Shown here: positions 8,109-16,018 of the stretch, piece after piece | Layout of the letters: each line of letters begins with the position of its first letter | Position numbering within the stretch: the stretch's first letter is position 1 | From: Acidimicrobiales bacterium | GTDB taxonomy: Bacteria; Actinomycetota; Acidimicrobiia; Acidimicrobiales; Poriferisodalaceae | Reading direction: 5' to 3' | DNA length: 24,066 bases | Assembly (NCBI GenBank): GCA_020439485.1 | Contig: JAGQSP010000151.1 | Location: forward strand, 1-24,066 | The notes under the pieces: model-generated | Seen by the model: the letters and a program-made list of their open reading frames with translations, nothing else | What the model was told of the DNA's origin: nothing | Databases searched by the model: none | Program-made: the position numbers and the translations under genes

Positions 8109-10384
8109 TGGCCGGCGGTTCGGTCCGGGCCAATCACGTAGCGGGGTGGCCCATCGTGGCAGCCGAGTTGGCCCTGCTGGCCGTGACGTTGTCCACCACC
8201 ATCGCTCTGTCGAGGCTGTTCGACGACAACTCGTACTTCGTGCCCGTTGCAGGAAGCGTCGTCTGCTCGCACCTGCTGTCGATGCTGTTGCGTCGGGCCC
8301 GCCTGTCGACGCCTGTGGCTCTGATGGCGACGTTGCTGACCATGCTGTTCTTCGTCACCAACGTCCGTTACGGCGCAACCACGACCGCCGCGGTACCTAC
8401 GGGTGACACGTGGTCGCAGATCCGCTCCGATCTGTCCGAGGCCTGGGATGCCTTTGCCGTGGTCAAGGCACCCACGGAGGCCCTGGATGGGTTTGTCCTG
8501 GCCCTGATGGTGGTCATGTGGGCGGCGGCCGCACTGGCCGACCTGGCGGCGTTTCGTGTCCGCACCGTGGTCGAGGCCCTGCTGCCCAGCACGGTCGTGG
8601 TGGTGTTTGTCTCGTTGTTGGGCGTACCCGACAACCGGGCCGCAACCACGGCCCTGTTCCTGGCGTCGGTCGCGGCATTCGTCCTGTTGTCTCGTATCGC
8701 GTTCCCCCTCTCGTCGGCTGTGCCGGTGGGGCCAACACGAGTGCGCCAGCCTGGCGCCCAGGCGCGCACCGGTGCCTCGATGATCGCAAGCATGGTGGTG
8801 GTGGGCCTGATCGTCGGGCCGTTGCTGCCCGGGGTCAACGCCGAAGCAGTGATCGACTGGAAGGCGCTCGATGGTGGCGGAGGTTCCAGGGTGACCCTCA
8901 GCCCCCTGGTCGATGCCAGGGGTCGCCTGGTCGAGCAGACCGATGTCGAGCTGTTCAGGGTGCGCACCGACTCGGCGACAGGCGCCTACTGGCGCACGAC
9001 GTCGCTGGACACCTACTCGGACGGGGTCTGGGGATCACGCTACGAATACACCGACGCCAGGGGCACCCTGTCCAGCCCCGACTCGAGCCAGGGTCAGATC
9101 CTCGATCTCGAGATATCGGTGTCGAACCTGGGCGACATATGGATTCCGGCCCCCTATGAGCCGCTAACCATAAACGGTGTCGAAGCCAAGTGGGATCCGG
9201 TGTCGTCGACCCTGGTAACGGTTCCGGGCCAGTTCACCGACGGCATCACCTACAGCCTCACCGCGGTCGTGCCCAGCTTCGTGCCCGGTCGGCTGAGGGC
9301 CGATCGCACGCCCATCCCAGACGACATCAGGCAGCGATACACCGGGCTTCCGGTCGATCTCAGCGAGGCCGTGGTCGAATTCGGACGAGAGCTGACAGCA
9401 CCCTTCGACAACGCCTACGACAAGGCGCTGGCCCTGCAGGACTACTTCCGAAACAACTACGAGTACTCGACCGAGGTCGCCGGAGGCCACGACGGCAACC
9501 GCATAGAGCGCTTCTTGTTCGACGAGCGCATCGGCTACTGCGAGCAGTTCGCCGGAACCTACGCACTGTTGGCCAGGGCAGCCGGCATCCCCTCGCGGGT
9601 GGCTGTCGGGTTCACTCCCGGGTCGCGTGTGGGCGACGAGTTCGTGGTGCGCGGCGAGAACTATCACGCATGGCCCGAGCTGTGGATCGGCGGAGCGTGG
9701 GTTCAGTTCGAACCGACGCCAGGCCGCGGTTCTCCTCAGGGCGAGGCCTGGACCGGCGTCGCTCCCGATCAGGAAGGTGGCTTCGACCCCGTGCAGCCGG
9801 CCGCCGAAAACGAAATCGACGAGGGTTCGGGTCTGGTGATCCCAGATCAGGACCTCAACGACATACCCGAGTTCCCCGACCTCGACACCGAAGCCGGTGG
9901 CGGTGGTGCGGCGGTGTCCACGGGCGGCGACGGCGTTCCGGGGTGGCTGCTGAAATTCCTGGCGGTGATGGCAATCGGCGGCACCATGGTTGGGGCCATG
10001 TGGTGGGGTATTCCCGCCCTGGTCGGGTGGAGGCGACGCAAGCGCATGGCCCGGGCCAGAGACGGCCGCGAGAGGGTCGAGGTGTCGTGGCGCGATCTCA
10101 CCGACAGCCTGCGCCAGGTCGGCTACGCCCCACGCCAGGCCGAGACCCGCCGCGAATACGTCTCACGCATCGCACCCATGGGTGTGGTCGACTCGACCCG
10201 CCTGAGGCAGGTGGCGCAGCTGGTCGACGCATCGAGCTACGGCAGGTCCGAACCCTCAGACGACGTGGCCGCTCACGCTCGCGAGCTGGTGGCCGAACTG
10301 GAACGCGAGCTGTCCGACCGGACCTCTAGTGGCGAACGGGCCAAGCGCAGGCTCGACCCCAGGCCGATCTTCACTACCCGTTGA
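8105..10384 (+). CDS. TgpA-like membrane transglutaminase (DUF3488/transglut core)
   Basis: A 759-aa protein. The N-terminus has about seven hydrophobic helices to residue ~245, then a large outward-facing region containing a transglutaminase-like core at about 440-545, a single helix at ~612-643, and a basic cytoplasmic tail with the motif YAPRQAETRREYVSRI. The catalytic Cys is C479 in GYCEQFAGTYALLARAAGIP and the His is H521 in NYHAWPELW. The third triad position, usually Asp in FDPT, is E536 in QFEPTPG. Such proteins are thought to act as proteases or transglutaminases at the cell envelope. The ATG overlaps the DUF58 stop (ATGA), so the MoxR-DUF58-TgpA trio is translated from one message. 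Confidence 0.93.
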   Translation: MMAGGSVRANHVAGWPIVAAELALLAVTLSTTIALSRLFDDNSYFVPVAGSVVCSHLLSMLLRRARLSTPVALMATLLTMLFFVTNVRYGATTTAAVPTGDTWSQIRSDLSEAWDAFAVVKAPTEALDGFVLALMVVMWAAAALADLAAFRVRTVVEALLPSTVVVVFVSLLGVPDNRAATTALFLASVAAFVLLSRIAFPLSSAVPVGPTRVRQPGAQARTGASMIASMVVVGLIVGPLLPGVNAEAVIDWKALDGGGGSRVTLSPLVDARGRLVEQTDVELFRVRTDSATGAYWRTTSLDTYSDGVWGSRYEYTDARGTLSSPDSSQGQILDLEISVSNLGDIWIPAPYEPLTINGVEAKWDPVSSTLVTVPGQFTDGITYSLTAVVPSFVPGRLRADRTPIPDDIRQRYTGLPVDLSEAVVEFGRELTAPFDNAYDKALALQDYFRNNYEYSTEVAGGHDGNRIERFLFDERIGYCEQFAGTYALLARAAGIPSRVAVGFTPGSRVGDEFVVRGENYHAWPELWIGGAWVQFEPTPGRGSPQGEAWTGVAPDQEGGFDPVQPAAENEIDEGSGLVIPDQDLNDIPEFPDLDTEAGGGGAAVSTGGDGVPGWLLKFLAVMAIGGTMVGAMWWGIPALVGWRRRKRMARARDGRERVEVSWRDLTDSLRQVGYAPRQAETRREYVSRIAPMGVVDSTRLRQVAQLVDASSYGRSEPSDDVAAHARELVAELERELSDRTSSGERAKRRLDPRPIFTTR

Positions 10385-10391
10385 GTTGGTT

Positions 10392-10408
10392 GGCGACCGT
10401 CAGTCGCC
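10392..10408. terminator. Short hairpin between converging TgpA and DUF3040 genes
   Basis: GGCGAC (10392-10397) pairs perfectly with GTCGCC (10403-10408) around a five-base loop CGTCA. It covers the DUF3040 stop codon and lies 7 nt after the transglutaminase stop. The position between two gene ends suggests a shared terminator; the stem is only 6 bp and there is no U-tract. Confidence 0.4.
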
Positions 10409-10774
10409 CTTGCGCTTGTCGCGCTTGAACTTCGACCCGATGCCGCCGACCGCGTCGCGCATGTTTGTCGATCGCATGTTGCCCGTCACCTGAGCCAGAC
10501 CGGCCCGCCCCAGCTTGCTGAGGTTTCGTTCGATGACGATGGTGCAGGCAAACACCACGAGGAACCCGGCGAAGGCCAGGAGGAAGTGGATCGAAAGGGC
10601 AGCAACCAGCAGCCCGACACCAGCGACGAAACCGACGAGAGCCCACTTGATGTTGCGCCAAGCGTGACGGTAGAGGGTGGTCTCGCCAACCTCGCGCGCA
10701 AACTCGGGGTCACTCTCGTAGAAGTTCTGCTCGATCTGCTGGAGGATCCGCTGTTCGTCTTCTGAGAGCGGCAT
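10400..10774 (-). CDS. DUF3040 domain small membrane protein
   Basis: A 124-aa protein opening with the typical DUF3040 N-terminus MPLSEDEQRILQQIEQ, where acidic and Gln residues form an amphipathic helix. Two membrane helices follow at about 44-62 and 64-82, then a basic tail ending KFKRDKRKGD. DUF3040 is an actinobacterial family of unknown function, often near division or cell-wall genes. It converges on the MoxR operon with a 15-nt gap and has its own promoter (-35 and -10 at 10823-10851). An AAGGGA purine tract 8 nt upstream of the ATG supports this start. Confidence 0.88.
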   Translation of the reverse strand: MPLSEDEQRILQQIEQNFYESDPEFAREVGETTLYRHAWRNIKWALVGFVAGVGLLVAALSIHFLLAFAGFLVVFACTIVIERNLSKLGRAGLAQVTGNMRSTNMRDAVGGIGSKFKRDKRKGD

Positions 10775-10822
10775 CGCCTGTGTCCCTTCGATCAGGTGAG
10801 GTCGCCGGCGGGGCGTGGTTCA

Positions 10823-10851
10823 GTTTTACACAGGGGCCGGCCTCGCGACAA
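10823..10851 (-). promoter_or_regulatory. Sigma-70-type promoter for the DUF3040 gene
   Basis: On the minus strand, TTGTCG (10846-10851) and TAAAAC (10823-10828) are separated by exactly 17 bases. This AT-rich pocket stands out in very GC-rich DNA. It lies about 49 nt upstream of the DUF3040 start and just downstream of the end of dinB, in an 87-base gap between the two genes. Confidence 0.5.
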
Positions 10852-10861
10852 CGCGCCCACC

Positions 10862-12196
10862 CTACTCATCGGCCGAATTCGTGGTGCGGATGAGGCCTGG
10901 ACCCCACAGCTCGTCGCCCACGCGCCTGTCGCGGCGCCCCTTGTCGGCCAGCGCAGCACCCGGAACCACTGCGTCGGAGCCGAATCGCTGACGGATCTCG
11001 TCGAGGGTGGCCGCCACCTCGGACCACCCCTGTTGTGGGGGGCCGTCCGCGCGGGCCGTATCCATCAATTCGTCCAGTGATAGCTGCACGCCCGTCGGGG
11101 CAGCCAGATGCGAGGTCGACACACCCAGCAGGCGGACCCCGTCGTGTTCTATTCGTGGGCTGACGTCTCGGGCGTCGAGCAGTTCTCGCACCACGGCGAC
11201 GATTGCGTTGGCCGTGGTGACCTCGTCGGCGACCGAACGCGAGCGGGTGATGGTGCTGAAGTCGGAGAAGCGCAGCTTCAGCTGAACCGTCCGGGCGGCC
11301 ATTCCGGCCGAACGCAGGCGGGTCGCAACGGCGTCGGCCAACCGCATGGAGATCCGGTCGAGTTCGGAGCGGTCGTAGATGTCTCGCGAGAACGTCTTCT
11401 CGTGGCCTATCGACTTGGCCTCGCGGTGGCTCTCGACCGACCTGGGGTCGTAACCCCGTGCCAGGTCGTACAGGTGCCTGCCATGGGCCGCCCCCACCGA
11501 CGCGACCAGGGGCTCCAGCGGTATGCGGGCCAGGTCGGCCACGGTCTGCACGCCCAGTGCGCTGAGGCGATCATGGGTCTTGGGCCCCACGCCCCACAGA
11601 GCGCGTATGGGGTGGGCGTGCAGAAACTGCAACGCCTGGTCGGCTTCGACCACCACCACCTGGCGGCCGGGCCGGACACCCTTTACGTCGGCGATGGGCT
11701 TGGCGGCCTCGCTGGCGAGCTTGGCCAGCAGCTTGTTCGGGGCGACACCAACCGAACAGTTCAGGCCCAGCCGGTTCTCGATTCGTGACCGGATCGACCA
11801 AGCGATCTGCTCGCCCGAGCCCAGCAGCCGCCTGGCGCCGCTGACGTCCAAGAACGCCTCGTCCAGGGCGATGGGCTCGATGTGGGGCGTTACCTCGGCG
11901 AAGATCTCGTGGATCTGTTTGGAGACCTCGCCGTATCGGCGATGGTCGCCGTGCACGAAGATGGCGTTGGGGCACAGACGCCGGGCCCGGCTCGAAGGCA
12001 TCGCAGACCTGACGCCGAACGCCCTGGCCTCATACGACGCCGAGGCCACTACCCCACGGTCGCCGCTGCCACCCACTATCACCGGCTTGCCCGCAAGCGA
12101 CGGGTCGCGCAACACCTCGACCGACACGTAGAACGAATCCATGTCGACGTGCAACACGTCGGGTTCGCCCCACGACCCGTCGGGCAGGGTGGACAT
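10862..12196 (-). CDS. dinB: DNA polymerase IV (Y-family translesion polymerase)
   Basis: A 444-aa Y-family polymerase. The first metal-binding Asp is in HVDMDSFY (D18, D20), with F22/Y23 as the steric-gate aromatics. The second acidic site is ALDEAFLDVSG (D112, E113), followed by SVGVAPNKLLAKLAS (148-162). The helix-hairpin-helix WGVGPKT is at 201-207. The little finger ends in IRQRFGSDAV. A clamp-binding-like QLSLDEL lies at 371-377, and a basic tail of about 30 aa extends beyond the usual end. Pol IV copies past damaged template bases with low fidelity. It starts 12 nt after the NUDIX stop on the same strand and has no clear SD of its own, so it is probably cotranscribed with the NUDIX gene. 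No LexA-type site was recognised. Confidence 0.96.
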   Translation of the reverse strand: MSTLPDGSWGEPDVLHVDMDSFYVSVEVLRDPSLAGKPVIVGGSGDRGVVASASYEARAFGVRSAMPSSRARRLCPNAIFVHGDHRRYGEVSKQIHEIFAEVTPHIEPIALDEAFLDVSGARRLLGSGEQIAWSIRSRIENRLGLNCSVGVAPNKLLAKLASEAAKPIADVKGVRPGRQVVVVEADQALQFLHAHPIRALWGVGPKTHDRLSALGVQTVADLARIPLEPLVASVGAAHGRHLYDLARGYDPRSVESHREAKSIGHEKTFSRDIYDRSELDRISMRLADAVATRLRSAGMAARTVQLKLRFSDFSTITRSRSVADEVTTANAIVAVVRELLDARDVSPRIEHDGVRLLGVSTSHLAAPTGVQLSLDELMDTARADGPPQQGWSEVAATLDEIRQRFGSDAVVPGAALADKGRRDRRVGDELWGPGLIRTTNSADE

Positions 12197-12208
12197 CGTG
12201 GTGGGGCC

Positions 12209-12706
12209 TCAGTCGAGCTCGCGGCGCGAGATCGACATTCCGTCGGGGTATGCGCCGGTCACGTCGAAACCGTAAGACCTGACACCGGTGTCCCAGCGAT
12301 GCTCGAGCCAGTCGGTCAGAGGCTCGACCAGCCAAGCCAGCCCACCCGCCAAGAGCTGGAGGGTCTCGGCAGGGGTGCTCCAGCGGGCCTGTGTGACGAT
12401 GCCGTCGGGATCGTCGATGAAGATGTCGCCGGCGTAGGCGCTGGCCAGGTGGATCTCGGCCCGCATGTGCCAGTCCATGTCGTGTGCGATGACATCGACC
12501 TCGTACAGCTTGCGCTCCCAGCTCTCGACCTCGATGCCGGTTTCTTCGCGCACCTCGCGCGTCAGCGCGCCCAACACCGATTCGCCAGGGTCGACCACAC
12601 CGCCTGGCGTCGACCAGTCTCGTCGCCCGTTGCGACGCAGATTCTCGACCAGCAGGAGATGCTCGCCGTCGTGGATGATTCCCCCGGCAACGGTCCACTT
12701 GCGCAC
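12209..12706 (-). CDS. NUDIX hydrolase
   Basis: A 165-aa protein with a complete Nudix box G-x5-E-x7-REVREETG at residues 36-58 (G36, E42, R50, E51, E54, E55). NUDIX enzymes cleave nucleoside diphosphate-linked compounds; the residues outside the box do not tell the substrate. WSTPGGVVDPGES is typical of the MutT/ADP-ribose group. It is the first gene of an operon with dinB (12-nt gap), so a link to nucleotide-pool cleaning is attractive but inferred. The start is GTG at 12706, with the -10-like TAGGGT 7 nt upstream indicating leaderless transcription. Confidence 0.92.
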   Translation of the reverse strand: MRKWTVAGGIIHDGEHLLLVENLRRNGRRDWSTPGGVVDPGESVLGALTREVREETGIEVESWERKLYEVDVIAHDMDWHMRAEIHLASAYAGDIFIDDPDGIVTQARWSTPAETLQLLAGGLAWLVEPLTDWLEHRWDTGVRSYGFDVTGAYPDGMSISRRELD

Positions 12707-12713
12707 GGGTTGA

Positions 12714-12733
12714 ACCCTAGCGCTAGCTATGCT
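12714..12733. promoter_or_regulatory. Divergent promoter pair with 10-bp palindrome
   Basis: The 36-base gap between the divergent NUDIX gene and the small membrane protein gene holds a minus-strand -10 box TAGGGT (12714-12719, 7 nt from the GTG) and a plus-strand -10 box TATGCT (12728-12733, 9 nt from the ATG). The perfect palindrome CTAGCGCTAG (12717-12726) lies between and overlaps the minus-strand box. The arrangement could allow one regulator to act on both directions, or may simply reflect two mirrored promoters. Confidence 0.45.
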
Positions 12734-12742
12734 CGCAAAACC

Positions 12743-13069
12743 ATGAGCGATCCGACCGATCCGCCCCGCGGCACCGACCCGGCCGCAGTCGAACTGCCCG
12801 AGCCCACCCTGGCGCCCACCGCCCTGCCATCGACCCTGGCGCGCGGCCTGGCCTTTTCGGCGATCATCGTCGCCGGCATATGCGGAGGCCTCGTGGGTTG
12901 GGCCGTCACCGATCTGCAGTGCACTGGCGACTGCGGAACCCAGTCGACCCTCGGCGCCGTAGCGGGCGCCATCCTGGCGGCCGCCGGTGTGGCCGTGATC
13001 GCCGTGCTGACCCTTCGCGCCATGAGCGAATGGAACGCCCAGGCACCGTTGCGACAGCGCCGACAGTGA
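12743..13069 (+). CDS. Small two-helix membrane protein, unknown function
   Basis: A 108-aa protein I do not recognise. It has a Pro/Thr-rich, acidic N-terminus (1-32), a hydrophobic helix at about 35-54, a short loop with two cysteines (QCTGDCGTQS, C59 and C63), a second Ala/Val-rich helix at about 71-92, and a basic end. The loop cysteines could form a disulphide if the loop is outside. The ATG was chosen because a TANNNT -10 box lies 9 nt upstream and coding on the opposite strand ends there. Its stop overlaps the GTG of the inositol-monophosphatase-family gene, so the two are coupled. Confidence 0.75.
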   Translation: MSDPTDPPRGTDPAAVELPEPTLAPTALPSTLARGLAFSAIIVAGICGGLVGWAVTDLQCTGDCGTQSTLGAVAGAILAAAGVAVIAVLTLRAMSEWNAQAPLRQRRQ

Positions 13070-13899
13070 CCACAGAAGACACCTCTCCCGGGCCTGCCGG
13101 CGTCGACGCCGACTCGCTGCTGGTCGTGGCGCTGGGCCTCGTTCGCCTGGCGGTCGACCGCCATCGCCAGGGCGGTCTGGGACGGGTCGACACCAAGTCG
13201 AGCCTCACCGACCCGGTCACCCAGGTCGACCAGGACAGCGAACGGCTTATCGTCGACTGGCTGCGCCGCAACCGTCCCGACGACGCGATCATCGGCGAAG
13301 AGGGGGCCAACGACGAAGGCACCTCGGGCATCGTGTGGATAATCGACCCCCTCGACGGGACGGTCAACTACACCTACGGCTTTCCTTCGCACGCCGTGTC
13401 GCTGGCGGTTCAGGTCCACGGACGCACGGTCGTGGGGGTGGTTCACGACACGGCGATGGACCTGCAGTACCGCGCCACCCTGGGCGGCGGTGCCTACTGT
13501 GGCCACACCAGGCTCGGCTGCACCACCGCAGACGACCCGGCGCTGATGCTGCTGGCAACCGGTTTCGGCTACGACCCCGCACAACGCCGGCACCAGGCCG
13601 CCGTTCTGGCCCACGTGATGCCCGGTATCAGAGACATCAGACGGGCGGGCTCGGCGGCCATAGACCTGTGCCACGTGGCTGCCGGAAGGGTCGACGCGTA
13701 CTACGAAACCGGGCCGAACATCTGGGATGTAGCGGCCGGGATGCTCATCGTCGAGGAGGCAGCCGGACGGGCTACCTACGACCCCGAAGCCAAGCGGGTG
13801 CTGGCTGCCGGCACCGTCGGCTACGACCGAATCGACGCCTTCATGACCACCGCCGAACAGGCCGCCCGACATAGTGGCGACACTTCGGCCGCGAAATAG
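13066..13899 (+). CDS. Inositol monophosphatase family phosphatase
   Basis: A 277-aa Mg2+-dependent phosphatase. Metal-site motifs are all present: IIGEEG (E78/E79), the signature IDPLDGTVNY (93-102; D94, D97) and WDVAAGMLIVEEAAG with D221. The length matches the family (about 260-280 aa). Members hydrolyse inositol-1-phosphate or related sugar phosphates; homologues also include histidinol-phosphatase and FBPase-like enzymes, so the exact substrate is open. The start is a GTG that overlaps the preceding stop (GTGA); longer in-frame readings run back through the small membrane gene and were discarded. The response regulator gene follows after 15 nt. Confidence 0.92.
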   Translation: MTTEDTSPGPAGVDADSLLVVALGLVRLAVDRHRQGGLGRVDTKSSLTDPVTQVDQDSERLIVDWLRRNRPDDAIIGEEGANDEGTSGIVWIIDPLDGTVNYTYGFPSHAVSLAVQVHGRTVVGVVHDTAMDLQYRATLGGGAYCGHTRLGCTTADDPALMLLATGFGYDPAQRRHQAAVLAHVMPGIRDIRRAGSAAIDLCHVAAGRVDAYYETGPNIWDVAAGMLIVEEAAGRATYDPEAKRVLAAGTVGYDRIDAFMTTAEQAARHSGDTSAAK

Positions 13900-13901
13900 G
13901 C

Positions 13902-13907
13902 CAATAT
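13902..13907 (+). promoter_or_regulatory. Possible leaderless -10 box before the mtrA-like gene
   Basis: CAATAT is one base from TANNNT (TAATAT) and ends 7 nt before the GTG start. The surrounding AATATCTCT is an AT-rich pocket in the 15-base gap after the phosphatase gene. No -35 was recognised, and read-through from upstream is equally possible. Confidence 0.3.
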
Positions 13908-13914
13908 CTCTGAC

Positions 13915-14595
13915 GTGGGAACACGAATACTCACAGTCGAAGATGACGAGCGAATTCGCACCGCAGTGCGTTTTGCTCTCGAAGACGAGGGCTGGATTGT
14001 CGACGAGGCCGACAGCGGCGAGGAGGCAGCCGAGAAGTTCTCGCGCGAGCCTGCCGACGTAGTGCTCATCGACATCATGTTGCCTGGCATCGACGGTTTC
14101 GAGCTCTGCCGCAACATCCGCAGGGTCAGCGACGTGCCCATCGTCATGGTCACAGCACGGGCCGACACCCACGACGTGGTCGCCGGCCTCGAGGCGGGCG
14201 CAGACGACTACCTCACCAAACCCTTTGCTCCCAAGGAGCTCTCGGCGCGTATTCGCGCCCTGCTTCGCCGCCACCGCGTGGCCTCGCCCGACACACCGGT
14301 GCTGCGCGTCGGCGACCTCGAAATCGCACCAGACCAGGGCGTCGTAAAGCGAGGAGGCGAAGAACTGCACCTCACCAAGACCGAGTTCCGTTTGTTGTGC
14401 GAACTGGCGTCCAGCCCCGGCAAGGTGTTCAGCCGCGAGCAACTCCTCGAGAAGGTCTGGGGCTACGACTACTTCGGCGACGGCCGTCTGGTCGACGTAC
14501 ACGTCAGGCGTCTGCGCACCAAGGTCGAGTCAGACGCCGCCCATCCCCGCCATGTCGTGACCGTTCGTGGCATGGGGTACAAGCTGCAGCCCTAG
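13915..14595 (+). CDS. mtrA: OmpR/PhoB-family response regulator, MtrA-like
   Basis: A 226-aa response regulator with a receiver domain (1-118) and winged-helix DNA-binding domain (about 130-226). The acidic pocket is D10/D11, the phospho-acceptor D53 (LIDIMLPG), the switch T80 and K102 (TKPF). The C-terminal domain shows HLTKTEFRLL, VFSREQLLEKVWGY, RLVDVHVRRLRTKVE and the ending VRGMGYK. These blocks strongly resemble mycobacterial MtrA, and the following kinase and GerMN lipoprotein genes reproduce the mtrA-mtrB-lpqB order. MtrA controls cell-wall, division and osmotic genes in actinobacteria; the same role here is inference. GTG start. Confidence 0.93.
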   Translation: MGTRILTVEDDERIRTAVRFALEDEGWIVDEADSGEEAAEKFSREPADVVLIDIMLPGIDGFELCRNIRRVSDVPIVMVTARADTHDVVAGLEAGADDYLTKPFAPKELSARIRALLRRHRVASPDTPVLRVGDLEIAPDQGVVKRGGEELHLTKTEFRLLCELASSPGKVFSREQLLEKVWGYDYFGDGRLVDVHVRRLRTKVESDAAHPRHVVTVRGMGYKLQP

Positions 14596-14626
14596 TGCCA
14601 GGCGACCCGACCTCCCAGGTACCGGC

Positions 14627-16018
14627 ATGAACATGCTTCGCAGCGGCTTGCGCCTCCGGGCGCGCATCATCTTGGCCTTTGCGCTGGGCGGCCTGTTCTT
14701 GTCGGTGTTGTTGTCGACCATCACCTATTCGGTGACACGCTCGACCAACCTCGACCAGCGCTCGCAGTCGGCCGAGCGGCAGTTTTTCTCCAACGCCGCC
14801 GCGATCCAGGGGATCTCTGCGTTCTCGGACCCCTCGTACAGCGAAGTCCTCCAGAACCTGCCCCAGGTGGTGGGCGGCTCGCCGATACTGCGCAACACCG
14901 ACGCAGAGAATCCGTGGGTGGCGCCGCGCCTTACCCCAGATGACCTCCCAGCAGACCTGGTTCAAACGGTCGAGACCGGAACCGGCGCATACCGGATGCG
15001 CTACACGCGGCCCAACGGCGTCGCATCGATGGCCTTCGGGGTGGCCATCGCGAGCACCAACATCAGCTACTTCGAGGTGGTGACGCTGTCCGAGCTCAAC
15101 GACAACCTCAGATCGTTGTTGTTGACGCTGTTCGTCGCGTCGTTTGGCACCACGATGTCGAGCGCCTTGTTGGGTGTGTACGCCAGCACCAGGGTTCTGG
15201 CACCACTCACCAGCATCAGCTCGGCTGCCAGCTCCATCGCCGCTGGAGACATGAGCACCCGCCTCGAAGAACCTGCCGACCCCGACCTCGACACCATCGT
15301 CGACTCGTTCAACAACATGGCCGGGTCGCTAGAAGCGCGCATCGAACGCGACGCCAGGTTCGCCAGCGACGTCAGCCACGAGCTGCGATCACCGCTCATG
15401 ACTCTGCGGGCATCGATCGAAGTGCTCGAGTCTCGCCGCGACGAACTGTCCGAGCGTTCGCAGGCCGCCCTCGACCTGCTGTCTGACGATGTTCACCGCT
15501 TCCAGCGCCTGGTCGAGGACCTCCTCGAGATCTCCAGGTCCGACGCAGGATCGCTAGACGCTTCATTCGACCCCATCGTGGTTGCCCACCTGGTGTCGGC
15601 AGTGCTTCACACGACGAACCACACCGAGGTCGACTTCGACGTTCAGTGCGACGAAGACGCCATGGTCAACGGAGACAAACGGCGCCTGTATCAAGTGGTG
15701 TCGAACCTGCTCGAGAACGCCGACAAGTACGCCGGCGGGCCCACCGAGGTCACGGTGACGTGTACCCGCGAGAACGTCAGAATCGTCATCGCCGACCGTG
15801 GCACAGGGGTGCCTCCCGACGAGCGCGAGCTGGTGTTCGAGCGCTTCGCCAGGGGCTCGGCGGCCCGCAGGCGCGGCAGCGGCGGAGGTGCGGGCCTGGG
15901 CCTGGCTCTGGTGGCAGAACACGTCAGGCTTCACCACGGGCAGGTGTGGGTCGAAGACCGCTCCGACGGCCTCGACGGATCGGTGTTCGTCGTCGAAATG
16001 CCCAGGTACGACCCATGA
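14627..16018 (+). CDS. mtrB: Sensor histidine kinase, MtrB-like
   Basis: A 463-aa kinase, shorter than mycobacterial MtrB. A membrane helix lies at about 13-35, an extracytoplasmic sensor at ~36-160, a second helix at ~161-186, and a HAMP linker at ~187-240. The HisKA motif DVSHELRSPL carries H251. The ATPase has N-box NLLENADKY (360-368), G1 DRGTGVP (390-396) and a Gly-rich G2 GSGGGAGLGLAL (417-428). It phosphorylates the response regulator encoded 31 nt upstream. The ATG at 14627 is preferred because a weak CAGGT lies 6 nt upstream and the helix follows directly; an earlier ATG at 14567 would overlap the regulator gene by 29 nt with an odd 20-residue extension. Its stop overlaps the lipoprotein ATG. 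Confidence 0.93.
   Translation: MNMLRSGLRLRARIILAFALGGLFLSVLLSTITYSVTRSTNLDQRSQSAERQFFSNAAAIQGISAFSDPSYSEVLQNLPQVVGGSPILRNTDAENPWVAPRLTPDDLPADLVQTVETGTGAYRMRYTRPNGVASMAFGVAIASTNISYFEVVTLSELNDNLRSLLLTLFVASFGTTMSSALLGVYASTRVLAPLTSISSAASSIAAGDMSTRLEEPADPDLDTIVDSFNNMAGSLEARIERDARFASDVSHELRSPLMTLRASIEVLESRRDELSERSQAALDLLSDDVHRFQRLVEDLLEISRSDAGSLDASFDPIVVAHLVSAVLHTTNHTEVDFDVQCDEDAMVNGDKRRLYQVVSNLLENADKYAGGPTEVTVTCTRENVRIVIADRGTGVPPDERELVFERFARGSAARRRGSGGGAGLGLALVAEHVRLHHGQVWVEDRSDGLDGSVFVVEMPRYDP

Noticed and set aside
12727..14502. 591-aa minus-strand open frame across the phosphatase and response regulator
   Set aside because: It covers two well-supported plus-strand genes and contains no recognisable domain.
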